Numbered from the stretch's first letter, positions 1 to 18,254 are shown. The stretch: DNA of 64,000 nucleotides from Sphingomonas koreensis (GCA_006438735.1 RCZF01000001.1:1-64000), one strand, 5' to 3'. Notes: a model not told the origin generated them from the letters alone. Translations and numbers: made by a program.

Positions 1-281
1 GAGCACATGCCGTTCTGCTGCTCGATCAAGCCGGATGGCATGGCTCGGCAGAACTGATCGTGCCCGCCAATATCACCCTCATGCCGCTGCCGCCCAGATG
101 CCCCGAGTTGAACCCCGTCGAAAACGTCTGGCAGTTCATGCGCGACAACTGGCTGTCGAACCGCATCTTCTCATCATACGACGACATCGTCGATCACTGC
201 TGCTTCGCCTGGAACAACCTCGTCGATCAACCTTGGCGCATCATGTCGATCGGCATGCGCCAATGGGCCCATGGGTTCTGA
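1..281 (+). mobile_element. IS630-family transposase, 3' fragment (5' end outside window)
   Basis: The frame is open from the window edge to a TGA at 279-281 and encodes the C-terminal part of a DDE transposase of the IS630/Tc1-mariner type. The second catalytic Asp is seen in LLLDQAGWH and the Glu in CPELNPVENVWQ, followed by the usual C-terminal helices. The family cuts and pastes DNA into TA dinucleotides. Only about 92 codons are in view, so whether the upstream half is intact cannot be judged. No terminal inverted repeat could be recognised in the bases after the stop. Family assignment is firm; activity of the element is unknown. Confidence 0.85.
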
Positions 282-353
282 TCAATGCTCTTTGGTATTA
301 GGCGCTAATTGTCGCAAGAGTTTCGCAGCATCGCGGCGAGAAAGGAAAAAAAC

Positions 354-440
354 CGTCACTCCCGCGAAAGCGGGAGCCCTGCGCCAGTGGTCGATCAAGG
401 TCAGCAGTGCGAGATCGGTCCCCGCTTTCGCGGGATGACG
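354..440. repeat. Palindromic REP-like element
   Basis: Two inverted arms, at 354-379 (core CCCGCGAAAGCGGG) and 420-440 (core CCCGCTTTCGCGGG followed by ATGACG), flank about 40 bases. Each core is itself a near-perfect hairpin. This layout, with CGTCA/TGACG ends, is typical of dispersed extragenic repeats in many proteobacteria. It lies in the gene-free gap of about 500 bases between the transposase end and rpoC. Apart from this repeat and the rpoC terminator I see nothing in that gap. Confidence 0.7.
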
Positions 441-719
441 ATCGCGGACCTCCGGGAAGTAAGCGCAGGCCAGTCCGCGCGCGAGTTCGTCGAGGCCGAC
501 TGGTCATGATGGGCATGTAGTGGCGATGCATCAATGAGCTGAAGTGTCCGGACAGCTTGGCGCCCACATCATCAGGCTATCGTGCTGGTCGCAGATCGCG
601 CGGCAGCGCAACTCTAAAGTCGGGCAAGTATGCTCTGCTATTGCGCTGGGTGGTAAGCTGTCCGTCTATAGTCCGCCACAGGCGACCACAGCACTCGGCC
701 CCGGCTCACGCACCCGTAG

Positions 720-752
720 AAAAGCCGCCGCCCGGCATCCCGGACGGCGGTT
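720..752 (-). terminator. Rho-independent terminator of rpoC
   Basis: On the minus strand an 11-bp stem (arms 740-750 and 725-735, one G-U pair) with a 4-base loop is followed by CTTTTCT. It lies about 35 bases after the rpoC stop and would end the rpoB-rpoC transcript. Confidence 0.8.
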
Positions 753-786
753 CTTCTTTGTCGGCGTCAGCTTACCAGGCCAAGGA

Positions 787-5058
<4,272 letters not shown>

Positions 5059-5102
5059 ATTTCGGTTTCCTCTAGGGAAAAATTCTCAGCGAGCGACGGG
5101 AT

Positions 5103-5129
5103 GAGCACTGCGTTCGGTAGGCAGTGCTC
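5103..5129 (-). other. Hairpin in the rpoB-rpoC intergenic region
   Basis: A perfect 9-bp inverted repeat, GAGCACTGC at 5103-5111 and GCAGTGCTC at 5121-5129, has a 9-base loop and occupies the short gap between rpoB and rpoC. No T-run follows on the minus strand, so it is not a classical terminator. RNase III processing or stabilisation of the two cistrons is an inference; in E. coli an rplL-rpoB hairpin is cut this way. Confidence 0.5.
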
Positions 5130-5135
5130 GCCCTA

Positions 5136-9314
<4,179 letters not shown>

Positions 9315-9507
9315 GTCGAGTATCGCCCTCAGTCTGAATGTCGCATCCGGTTTCCACCGGAAAGGGGCGCGCAATAAGACGCAAAAAGCCGCGTGTTCTC
9401 CTCGTTCGGGAAAACCGCAGCTTCGAGCGTCGTGAAACCACAAACCCAATTCGATCGATGCGCTGCGCGACGGCGCATCATTTCCCGGGCGATGTGGTGA
9501 TGGACGC

Positions 9508-9536
9508 GATATAGGAGGCAGGGGCGGGCGTGTCAA
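9508..9536 (-). promoter_or_regulatory. Sigma-70-type promoter of rpoBC
   Basis: On the minus strand a perfect -35 box TTGACA (9531-9536) is separated by 17 bases from TATATC (9508-9513). Transcription would start near 9501 and leave a leader of about 190 bases before the rpoB ATG at 9314. The gap 9315-9659 holds this promoter and no convincing gene. Confidence 0.65.
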
Positions 9537-9659
9537 TTGTGCGACACTCGCGCAGCGAACCGACGCGCGGCCGATTAGACGGTTGGCAACCATTCAGCTT
9601 GCGGCGATTAGGGCGGCCCATCCGTGCGAAAGATGATGATCATAGTGCCGCCCTTCAAG

Positions 9660-10844
9660 ATGTTTCGCGCGCCGCTGCGGCTGGCGCTGATCGGCCTGCT
9701 CGCCAGCGCCGCGCCGGTGCTTGCGCAGAATACGCAGAGCAACACGGCGTTGCCGCAGACCATCCCAGGGCTCGACAATTTCACGATCGCGCCGAAGAAC
9801 CGGCTCAATCAGCCGCAGATCGCCCCCGCACCGACGCCCAGCCCGACCGCGGCCCCGCTGACGACGCCAAGCCCGACGCCGATGCTGCGCCCCCCGGTCC
9901 AGCCGCTGCCGAGCCCGACGCCGCGGTCGACGCGGCCGATCCAGGCAACGCCCACGCCCACGCCAACGCCGACCCCGACCCCGACGGCGCGTGTAACAAC
10001 CGCGCCCGCTCCGGCAGCGACGCCGACCCCGCTCGCCACCGCGACGTCCGGCAGCCTCGCCACGCCGGTCGTCGCCCCTTCGCCCGCTGCGACGCCCGTG
10101 TCGGTGGCGACTCCGACCGCAGCGGCCGCCGCCGCGCCGCCATCGCATTCGCCGTTGTGGATTTTTGGGTTGATCGCGTTGCTTGTGCTGCCCGGTGCTG
10201 GGGTCGCCGCTTATTTCTACCGGCGCGCCGCGCTCTCTGCCGCGCCCGGCGCGATCGCCGATGACGACGAGGACGATTGGGTCGTGCCGCCGACGCCGAG
10301 CGCGCCGCAGCCGCGCGGCCCAGCGCCGCGCCCTGCTGCGGCGCTCCGGCCGCAGATCGAGCTCGCGATTCGCCCGCGTCGCGCCGGCACCAACATCACC
10401 AGTGCGGCGGTCGATTATGAAATGACCGTCGGCAACACCGGCGCGGCGATCGCGCACGGCGTGCGCGTCGATATCGCGCTCGTCACCGCGGGCGAAGCGC
10501 ATGACGCGCAGCTCACGACGTTTTTCGACGAGGCGGTCGATCGTCCGGTGATCGCGCCGTTCGATCTCGCGCCGGGCGAAAGCCGCGCGATCAAGGGCAT
10601 GGCGATGCTGCCCAAGAATGCGATCAACGTCGTCACCGTCAAGGGCCGGCCGATGTTCGTGCCGATGCTCGCGACCAACGCGCGGTATGATTGGGACGGC
10701 GGTGCTGGGCAAACAGCAACGTCGCTGGTTATCGGCATCGAGCGCGGGGCAGGGGAGCGGATGCGCCCGTTCTGGCTCGACGGCACGCCGCGCATGTATG
10801 ATGGCGTCGGCGCCCGCCCGCACACGCTGGCCGTGCAGCGCTAA
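9660..10844 (+). CDS. Secreted-then-anchored Pro/Thr-rich membrane protein of unknown function
   Basis: An N-terminal signal-like segment (ALIGLLASAAPVLAQ) is followed by about 100 residues of Pro/Thr/Ala linker with runs of PTPTPTP (roughly 9830-10130). Next comes one membrane span (LWIFGLIALLVLPGAGVAAYF) and a C-terminal domain of about 190 residues with a beta-rich look (DYEMTVGNTGAAIAHGVRV), perhaps immunoglobulin-like. The frame stays open to GTG 9624 and ATG 9633; I chose ATG 9660 because it starts the signal segment directly, but the start is unsure. It is divergent from rpoB. I do not recognise a family name. A C-terminal part on one side of the membrane joined by a rigid linker suggests an envelope role, which is inference. 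Confidence 0.75.
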   Translation: MFRAPLRLALIGLLASAAPVLAQNTQSNTALPQTIPGLDNFTIAPKNRLNQPQIAPAPTPSPTAAPLTTPSPTPMLRPPVQPLPSPTPRSTRPIQATPTPTPTPTPTPTARVTTAPAPAATPTPLATATSGSLATPVVAPSPAATPVSVATPTAAAAAAPPSHSPLWIFGLIALLVLPGAGVAAYFYRRAALSAAPGAIADDDEDDWVVPPTPSAPQPRGPAPRPAAALRPQIELAIRPRRAGTNITSAAVDYEMTVGNTGAAIAHGVRVDIALVTAGEAHDAQLTTFFDEAVDRPVIAPFDLAPGESRAIKGMAMLPKNAINVVTVKGRPMFVPMLATNARYDWDGGAGQTATSLVIGIERGAGERMRPFWLDGTPRMYDGVGARPHTLAVQR

Positions 10845-10860
10845 ACAAGCGTCCAAGCGC

Positions 10861-10946
10861 TGGTGCGGACGGCGGGATTTGAACCCGCACTCCCTTCGGG
10901 AAGCGGATTTTAAGTCCGCTGCGTCTACCGATTTCGCCACGTCCGC
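10861..10946 (-). tRNA. tRNA-Leu (TAA)
   Basis: The minus strand folds as a class II tRNA: acceptor GCGGACG pairs with CGTCCGC, there is a long variable arm (CTTCCCGAAGGGAG region), the T-loop is GGTTCAAATCC, and CCA is encoded at 10861-10863. The anticodon loop reads CTTAAAA, giving anticodon TAA. Confidence 0.95.
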
Positions 10947-11005
10947 GTGCGCGGAGCGACGAAGCGCAACGGCGCGCTCAGGTCAAGCGGTCAGCGGGTC
11001 CCGCC

Positions 11006-11284
11006 TCACATGTTGAGGCGGGCACGCATTTCCTTGCCGGGCTTGAAATAAGGGACGCGCTTGGCATCGACCTCGACGGTTTCGCCGGTGCGCGGGTTGC
11101 GGCCGGAGCGCGCGTCGCGGGCGCGGGTGGAAAAGGCGCCGAAGCCGCGCAGCTCGACGCGGCCGTCATTGGCCAGCCGCTCGCCGATCTCGTCGAAAAA
11201 AGTCGTCACGATGGCCTCGACGTCGCGCAGCGCGAGGTCGGGATTTTCGTCGGCGATCAGTTGTACGAGTTCAGAGCGGATCAT
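11006..11284 (-). CDS. ihfB: Integration host factor subunit beta
   Basis: This is a HU/IHF-family DNA-bending protein of 92 residues. The family signature [12 protein letters not shown] forms the DNA-intercalating beta arm, and the start [11 protein letters not shown] matches the usual beginning of the beta subunit. I prefer the ATG at 11284 over the one at 11293 (three codons earlier) because of that match and a GGATGG just upstream. IHF works as a heterodimer with IhfA in recombination, replication and sigma-54 promoters. It follows rpsA, as in E. coli, but a strong terminator lies between them, so it probably has its own promoter in 11285-11468. Confidence 0.93.
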   Translation of the reverse strand: MIRSELVQLIADENPDLALRDVEAIVTTFFDEIGERLANDGRVELRGFGAFSTRARDARSGRNPRTGETVEVDAKRVPYFKPGKEMRARLNM

Positions 11285-11460
11285 TGGCGCCATCCATTAT
11301 TTGCCGGTGGCCGCCGCAGCCCATGCTGCCACCCAGCTGGTTAAAGTCAAAACCTACGGGGCGTCGGAGCGAGCAGCCACCGCTGTCCACTCACTCTTCG
11401 ACCCGCTGTCGTGCATACACCTGATCCAGATCAATCGATAGCAAGGAAACGACAAAAACA

Positions 11461-11512
11461 CGCAAAAATGAAACGGGCCGGGACGATTTTTCACGCCGTC
11501 CCGGCCCGTTAC
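11461..11512 (-). terminator. Terminator after rpsA
   Basis: A perfect 14-bp stem (arms 11497-11510 and 11472-11485) with an 11-base loop is followed on the minus strand by TCATTTTTG. It sits directly after the rpsA stop and separates rpsA from ihfB. Confidence 0.88.
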
Positions 11513-11536
11513 GATACATAAGTTAGGCGCAGAGGG

Positions 11537-13258
<1,722 letters not shown>

Positions 13259-13514
13259 AAAAGATTCGTTCCTAGATCAACAGTTTCCGGCCAGCCGGTT
13301 GAATCCGGCGGTCTTGGCCTTCTTGCCGCCACGCCGGCCGATTGCCGCTCGCAGCATCCATGCGCGCGGCTGCGGAGGATATCACGCCAGAATAAGCGAA
13401 AAGGGCGCGTGGAAGCGAACTTCCCGCGCCTTCCTCCGCGAGCACCGCTCGCTGGACGGTCGCGCACATAGCGAAGAGCCGCCAAAGAGGCAAGGTCGGG
13501 CGGAATAGCCCGTA

Positions 13515-13531
13515 TTGACAAACTTTGCCAA
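13515..13531 (+). promoter_or_regulatory. Palindromic operator and -35 box of the parDE promoter
   Basis: TTGACAAACTTTGCCAA is palindromic at 14 of 17 positions around a central C and includes a perfect -35 hexamer TTGACA. It lies 32 bases before the parD ATG. ParD-type antitoxins repress their own promoter through such palindromes, so this is the likely operator. The -10 box is poor. Confidence 0.5.
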
Positions 13532-13562
13532 AATACGACAAGTTTCACTTCGGAGAATACCG

Positions 13563-13823
13563 ATGGCGACCATGAACGTTTCCCTCCCCGATGCAATGAA
13601 GCGCTGGGTCGAGGCGCAGGCCGAAACCGGCCGCTTCAGCAACGCGAGCGACGTCGTGCGCGATCTCATCCGTCGCGAGCAAGAACGCGCCGAAAAGATC
13701 GCAGCGATGCAATTGCTTGTTACCGAAGGAATTGAAAGCGGCGCGTCCGAGCGCTCGTTCGATGAGATCGTCGCTGAGGCCCGCCGTCAATATGCGGCCG
13801 GTGCGCGGTCGCATGGGCTATGA
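13563..13823 (+). CDS. parD: Type II antitoxin, ParD family
   Basis: This 86-residue protein has the ribbon-helix-helix N-terminus typical of ParD/CC2985-type antitoxins (ATMNVSLPDAMKRWVEAQ, then FSNASDVVRDLIRREQ) and a charged C-terminal tail that would wrap the toxin. The ATG at 13563 has GGAG eight bases upstream; the open frame to 13515 runs through the operator and is not used. It overlaps the toxin gene by 11 bases. It would neutralise ParE and repress the operon. The pair lies on the plus strand between cmk and rpsA, inside a block that is otherwise all minus strand. Confidence 0.92.
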   Translation: MATMNVSLPDAMKRWVEAQAETGRFSNASDVVRDLIRREQERAEKIAAMQLLVTEGIESGASERSFDEIVAEARRQYAAGARSHGL

Positions 13824-14106
13824 TCTCAGCCGTGCGGCCGAGCGCGATCTGATCAACCTCTATCTTTGGGGTTCAGAAAAATTTGGAGGTGGTCGAGCGG
13901 ACCAGTACATCGCCGAGCTGCGGGATGCGTTTGCGCTGCTGGCGGCGCACCCGGCGATGGCACGGGAATTGCACCAATTCGATCCGCCGATCCGCGCTCA
14001 TCCTCACGGCAAGCATGTGATCCTCTACGTCGTCCGCGAGCAGGATATTTTCATCGTGCGTATTCGCCATTCGCGTGAAAATTGGCTCAACTCATCAGCG
14101 ATCTAG
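13813..14106 (+). CDS. parE: Type II toxin, ParE/RelE superfamily
   Basis: The 97-residue protein matches ParE toxins: MGYDLSRAAERDLINLYLWG at the N-terminus, HPAMARELHQFDPPIR in the middle, and the end VREQDIFIVRIRHSRENW. ParE family toxins block DNA gyrase. I chose ATG 13813 because it gives the usual family start and the short overlap with parD. Its TAG stop (14104-14106) overlaps the stop of cmk on the other strand: the four bases CTAG serve both genes. Intact as far as can be seen. Confidence 0.92.
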   Translation: MGYDLSRAAERDLINLYLWGSEKFGGGRADQYIAELRDAFALLAAHPAMARELHQFDPPIRAHPHGKHVILYVVREQDIFIVRIRHSRENWLNSSAI

Positions 14107-14735
14107 CCTGCCGCCTTGGCGATTTGCGCGTCGACCAGCGCGATCGCCTTTTTGACTGCCGCGTCGATTGACAGGAAACTGGTGTCGAGCGGCGCCGCGT
14201 CGTCGGCCTGCGTCATTGGCGCGGTCGCGCGGCCGGCGTCGCGCTGATCGCGCGCGCGGATGTCGGCGAGCACGCGGTCGAAGCTGAGCAGCGAGCCGCG
14301 GGCGCGTAACTCTTCATGCCGTCGCCGCGCGCGGATCGATGGCGTCGCCTTCACGAACAGCTTGGCGTCGGCGTTCGGCGCGATCACGGTGCCGATGTCG
14401 CGCCCGTCGAGCACCGCGCCGCCCGGCTGCTGCGCAAAGCGGCGCTGGCGCTGGAGCAGCGCGGCGCGCACCAGCGGATGCGCGGAGACGATCGAGGCGG
14501 CCTTGCCGATCTCGTCGCTACGCAGCTCGGCTGCGTCGAGCACGCTATCGGCGAAATCGCACGACGCGACCGCGTCCGCCTCGATCGTCGGATCGAGCTC
14601 GTTGCGCAGCACCGTCAGCGCCACCGCGCGGTACAGCAGTCCGGTGTCGAGATGCGGCAAGCCATAATGGCGCGCGAGCGCACGGGCGATAGTGCCCTTG
14701 CCCGAGGCGGCGGGTCCGTCGACGGCGATGATCAT
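14103..14735 (-). CDS. cmk: Cytidylate kinase
   Basis: This enzyme phosphorylates CMP and dCMP with ATP. The 210-residue protein begins with the P-loop IAVDGPAASGKGTIARALA, followed by LDTGLLYRAVAL, and has the GRDIGTVIAPNADAKLFV block typical of Cmk. It starts 17 bases after the aroA stop and is probably cotranscribed with it. In E. coli rpsA would follow directly; here the parDE pair separates them. Confidence 0.97.
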   Translation of the reverse strand: MIIAVDGPAASGKGTIARALARHYGLPHLDTGLLYRAVALTVLRNELDPTIEADAVASCDFADSVLDAAELRSDEIGKAASIVSAHPLVRAALLQRQRRFAQQPGGAVLDGRDIGTVIAPNADAKLFVKATPSIRARRRHEELRARGSLLSFDRVLADIRARDQRDAGRATAPMTQADDAAPLDTSFLSIDAAVKKAIALVDAQIAKAAG

Positions 14736-14752
14736 GGGTGTGGCAAAAACTC

Positions 14753-16078
14753 TTATGGGGTCAGGGCATCAAGCGTGGCGAAGAACGCCGGATAGCTCGT
14801 CGCGACCGGCTGGACGTCATCGATCGTGACGGACCCACGCGCCGCCAGTCCAGCCACCGCCATGCTCATTGCGATACGATGATCGAGTTTCGAGGCGACC
14901 CGAGCGCCGCCCGCGATCGGCGCGCCGGCCGATCCGGTGATCGCCAGACCGTCGTCGAACTCCTCGACGCGTACGCCGCACGCGGTCAGCGCTTCGGCCA
15001 TCGCGCTGATCCGGTCCGATTCCTTCACCCGCAGCTCGTGCGCGCCGCGCGCGACGGTGCGGCCCTCGGCCAGCGCGGCGGCGACGAACAGGATCGGATA
15101 TTCGTCGATCATGCTCGGCGTCAGCGCGGCCGGCACGTCGATCGCGCGCAAGGCGGCATGGCGGACGCGCAGATCGGCAACCGGCTCGCCGCCAACGGTG
15201 CGCATATTCTGCTCGGCGATGTCGGCGCCCATCGCGCTCAACGCCGCGAATAGCCCGGTGCGCGTCGGGTTCATGCCGACATTGCTGATCAGTACGTCGG
15301 AACCCGGCACGATCGATGCCGCCACCGCCCAGAAAGCCGCCGACGACGGATCGCCCGGCACGACGATCTGCTGCGGCGTCAACTCGGCTTCGCCGGTCAG
15401 TGAGATCACGCGCCCCTCGGGGGTTTCTGCCACGTCGATCGTCGCGCCGAACCCGGCGAGCATTCGTTCCGAATGATCACGCGTCGCGATCGGCTCGATA
15501 ACCCGCGTGATCCCGGGTGTATTGAGGCCGGCGAGCAGCACCGCCGATTTCACCTGCGCCGAGGCGACCGGCAGCGTGTAGGTGATCGGCACCGCGGGGC
15601 ACAGGCCGCGGACCATCAGCGGCAGCCGCCCGCCCGGGCTCGCCGTGATGTCCGCGCCGATCTGCGATAGTGGTTCGATGACCCGAGCCATCGGCCGCTT
15701 CGACAACGAAACGTCGCCGACGAACGTCGCGGTGATCGCATGGCTGGCGACCAGGCCCATCAGCAGCCGCGTCGAGGTGCCCGAATTGCCCATGTCGAGC
15801 GCCGCTTCGGGCTGGAGCAAGCCGCCGACGCCGACACCATCGACGATCCATACGCCGTCCGCCTGTCGCGCGATCGTCGCGCCCATCGCGCGAAGCGCGG
15901 CGGCCGTCGCCAGGACGTCCTCGCCCTCGAGCAGACCCTCGATCCGGCTCGTCCCCACCGCTAGCGCCGCCAGCATCAGCGCGCGGTGGCTGATCGACTT
16001 GTCGCCGGGCACGGTCACCTGCCCACGCAGCGGCCCGCGCTGGGTGATCGTCATCGGTTGGGCGGCGGGGTGGGGCAT
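14753..16078 (-). CDS. aroA: 3-phosphoshikimate 1-carboxyvinyltransferase (EPSP synthase)
   Basis: This enzyme joins phosphoenolpyruvate to shikimate-3-phosphate in aromatic amino acid synthesis. Key motifs are [16 protein letters not shown] at the N-terminus, [16 protein letters not shown], and [10 protein letters not shown]. From ATG 16078 it has 441 residues. The frame is open to a TTG at 16141, but that extension lacks family similarity and runs into the divergent promoter region. A start at 16054 (MTITQRG) is also possible. The Gly in LMGL rather than the usual active-site LLAG-type context suggests the alphaproteobacterial class II enzyme, which is often glyphosate tolerant; this is inference. 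Confidence 0.96.
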   Translation of the reverse strand: MPHPAAQPMTITQRGPLRGQVTVPGDKSISHRALMLAALAVGTSRIEGLLEGEDVLATAAALRAMGATIARQADGVWIVDGVGVGGLLQPEAALDMGNSGTSTRLLMGLVASHAITATFVGDVSLSKRPMARVIEPLSQIGADITASPGGRLPLMVRGLCPAVPITYTLPVASAQVKSAVLLAGLNTPGITRVIEPIATRDHSERMLAGFGATIDVAETPEGRVISLTGEAELTPQQIVVPGDPSSAAFWAVAASIVPGSDVLISNVGMNPTRTGLFAALSAMGADIAEQNMRTVGGEPVADLRVRHAALRAIDVPAALTPSMIDEYPILFVAAALAEGRTVARGAHELRVKESDRISAMAEALTACGVRVEEFDDGLAITGSAGAPIAGGARVASKLDHRIAMSMAVAGLAARGSVTIDDVQPVATSYPAFFATLDALTP

Positions 16079-16182
16079 GGCGGCGGGCTTTTGACAGTGC
16101 GGTTGCGCTATGGCAAGGCGCGCCCCACTTTGCGGGGGCAACCTGCGATCCCGTCATTTTCATAAAGGTAAGAGGCGCACAG

Positions 16183-16518
16183 ATGGTGAAGCCGGAATGG
16201 GGCACGAAACGGACCTGCCCGAAATGCGCGACGCGCTTCTATGATCTCGGCAAGGACGATCCCGTCACCTGCATCGAATGCGGGACGGCGTGGGAGCCCG
16301 AGCCGATTCTGAAATCGAAGCAGCCGCTGCCGTTCGAAACCGCCAAGCCCGAGGCCAAGAAGCCCGACAAGGCGGCCGACGACGACGATCATGACGATGA
16401 TGAAGACGACGATCTCGACATCAACGAGGATGAAGAGCCGTCGCCCGACGACGAGGTCGATCTCGGCGGCGACGATGATCTCGGCGTCAAGACCTCGGAC
16501 GACGACGAGGAAAGCTGA
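16183..16518 (+). CDS. FYDLN-acid family protein (TIGR02300)
   Basis: The first about 45 residues hold a zinc-ribbon-like pair of CxxC motifs (CPKCATRFYDLGKDDPVTC and CIEC). The rest is a very acidic tail rich in Asp and Glu. This matches TIGR02300, a small alphaproteobacterial family of unknown role named after the FYDLN motif; here the motif is FYDLG. The ATG follows AAGAGG. It is divergent from aroA. A hairpin follows the stop. Binding of metal is likely; any partner is unknown. Confidence 0.88.
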   Translation: MVKPEWGTKRTCPKCATRFYDLGKDDPVTCIECGTAWEPEPILKSKQPLPFETAKPEAKKPDKAADDDDHDDDEDDDLDINEDEEPSPDDEVDLGGDDDLGVKTSDDDEES

Positions 16519-16528
16519 CGCTTGCCAA

Positions 16529-16560
16529 GGAGGCGTCGCCTGATTATGGGCGACGCCTCC
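16529..16560 (+). terminator. Hairpin after the FYDLN-acid gene
   Basis: A perfect 12-bp stem (16529-16540 with 16549-16560, 8-base loop) starts 11 bases after the stop. There is no T-run behind it, so it is only a possible terminator. Confidence 0.45.
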
Positions 16561-16569
16561 CGACGAAAT

Positions 16570-16645
16570 GGGGCCGTAGCTCAGCTGGGAGAGCGCTACA
16601 CTGGCAGTGTAGAGGTCAGGGGTTCGATCCCCCTCGGCTCCACCA
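16570..16645 (+). tRNA. tRNA-Ala (GGC)
   Basis: The 76-base sequence GGGGCCGTAGCTCAGCTGGG... folds as a standard cloverleaf. The anticodon stem-loop CTACA-CTGGCAG-TGTAG gives anticodon GGC. The T-loop is GGTTCGATCC and CCA is encoded. Confidence 0.96.
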
Positions 16646-16782
16646 TTTCCTCAATGAAAATTCTGCTGATGCGCGGATGCACAGGCGCTTCGCCGTGACG
16701 ATCCCGCCTGTCCCGATGCCGGACAATCTTGCCAGCAATTTGCGCGGGACCGAATCGTAAACGGCGCGTTAACGTCTTCGCC

Positions 16783-16950
16783 ATGCAACGAAAACTCGTC
16801 ATCACCAACGAAGCCGCCGGCCATCCGATGCGCCGCCGCCTCCCGCCCCCGCCGACGCCCAAAGCGGTTCCCGATCAGGATAGCGACTGGAAGCTGTTCC
16901 TGCTCAGCTTCGTCGCGTTCTTCATCTGTTTCTACACGTTCATTTTTTAG
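16783..16950 (+). CDS. Small membrane protein, 55 residues
   Basis: From ATG 16783 (MQRKLVITNEAAGHP) the product has a basic, proline-rich N-terminal part (MRRRLPPPPTPK) and a single C-terminal hydrophobic helix (FLLSFVAFFICFYTFIF). This is the layout of a tail-anchored inner-membrane protein. No good ribosome binding site is seen. The stop overlaps the end of the convergent MFS gene by four bases. Unrecognised; function unknown. Confidence 0.55.
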   Translation: MQRKLVITNEAAGHPMRRRLPPPPTPKAVPDQDSDWKLFLLSFVAFFICFYTFIF

Positions 16951-18254
16951 CAGGGGCTATCGACGCCATCGCAGGCCATGTGCAGCTTCTGGGCAAGCCA
17001 GGCCGCGCCCAGGCACATCGCCGCTACCAGGAACAGCATGTCCTCCGGCGTCACGCCCAGCGCGGTCAGCGCGATCACCGCGACCGCGCCGATCACCATC
17101 GCGCCGGAATTGACGACATTGTTCGCCGCCACCGTGCGCGCGGTGTGATCCTTGGTCACGGTCGTCGTCAGAAAGGCGTAGAGCGGCACGACGAACATCC
17201 CGCCGGTAATCGCGATCGCCATCAGCGATAGCACGATCGGGATCGCGCGCGGTTCCTCGAGGAACGTGGCGATGCCATACATTTGGCCGGCGGGCGCCGG
17301 GCTCCAGGTGCGCACCAGCAGCGAGAACATCACGATGAACGCCGCCATCGCGATCACCGAGGCGGGCGCGAACTTGGCCGAGATCGTGCCCTTGAGCATC
17401 CGGTTGATCACCACCGAACCGATCGCGATGCCGACCGAGAACATCGCGATGACCAGGCTGGCGACTTGGCGATCGGCGGTCAGCACATTCTTCACCAGCG
17501 GCGGGAACAGCACGATCAGCACCGCGCCGATCGTCCAGAAGAAGCTGATCGCGCAGATCGCCAAGAACAGCCGCGGGATATGCATCGTCGCACTGATCAG
17601 CCGCCATGACGAGCTGAACGGATTGTGGCTGATCTCCAGCTTGGGCCCGCTGCGCGGCGCCGGCGGCACGGCGCGCCCGGCGATCCAACCGATCACCGCG
17701 ACCACCAGAACCGCGATCACCGATTGTTCGACGCTCAGCGAGCCGGCGAGGATCGTCCCGAGCAGGATCGACAAATAGGTGCCGGCCTCGATCAGCCCGG
17801 TGCCGCCGAGCACATGCTCGCTATCCAGATGCTGCGGCAGGATGGCGTATTTGATCGGCCCGAAAAACGTCGAGTGCACGCCGAGCAGCAGCACCGCGCC
17901 GAGCATCAGCACGAGTCCGAGCGTCGTATGCCCGCCGCGCGCCAGCATCAGCCCGGCGCCGCCGATCAGCATGATGCCGATCTCCGCGGTCTTCACCCAG
18001 CGAATGATCGTCGCCTTGTCGAAGGTATCGGCGAGCTGGCCCGACAGCGCCGACAGGAAGAAGAACGGCAGGATCGACAGCCCCGTCGCCAGCGCGTTGA
18101 AATTGGATTCGACCTGCGCGTCGTTGAAAATCTTGTAGGTCGCAAACAGGACCATCGCCTGCTTGAACAGATTGTCGTTGAACGCGCCCAGAAATTGCGT
18201 GACGAACAGCGGGAGAAAGCGGCGCTCCTTGAGCAAACCGAGCGCACCGATCAT
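16947..18254 (-). CDS. MFS transporter, LplT-like (lysophospholipid transporter type)
   Basis: The 435-residue protein has about twelve hydrophobic segments. Its N-terminus RFLPLFVTQFLGAFNDNLFK is the hallmark of the LplT branch of the major facilitator superfamily, which flips lysophospholipids inward for re-acylation. I chose ATG 18254; the open frame to 18404 reads through the divergent promoter region. In many bacteria LplT is fused to or beside the acyltransferase Aas; no such gene is here. It is divergent from pgsA, another phospholipid gene, which fits but does not prove the substrate. Confidence 0.82.
   Translation of the reverse strand: MIGALGLLKERRFLPLFVTQFLGAFNDNLFKQAMVLFATYKIFNDAQVESNFNALATGLSILPFFFLSALSGQLADTFDKATIIRWVKTAEIGIMLIGGAGLMLARGGHTTLGLVLMLGAVLLLGVHSTFFGPIKYAILPQHLDSEHVLGGTGLIEAGTYLSILLGTILAGSLSVEQSVIAVLVVAVIGWIAGRAVPPAPRSGPKLEISHNPFSSSWRLISATMHIPRLFLAICAISFFWTIGAVLIVLFPPLVKNVLTADRQVASLVIAMFSVGIAIGSVVINRMLKGTISAKFAPASVIAMAAFIVMFSLLVRTWSPAPAGQMYGIATFLEEPRAIPIVLSLMAIAITGGMFVVPLYAFLTTTVTKDHTARTVAANNVVNSGAMVIGAVAVIALTALGVTPEDMLFLVAAMCLGAAWLAQKLHMACDGVDSPC

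Noticed and set aside
9315..9593. Upstream extension of rpoB
   Set aside because: The extra residues do not resemble RpoB, contain the rpoB promoter region and would be upstream of the likely transcript start.
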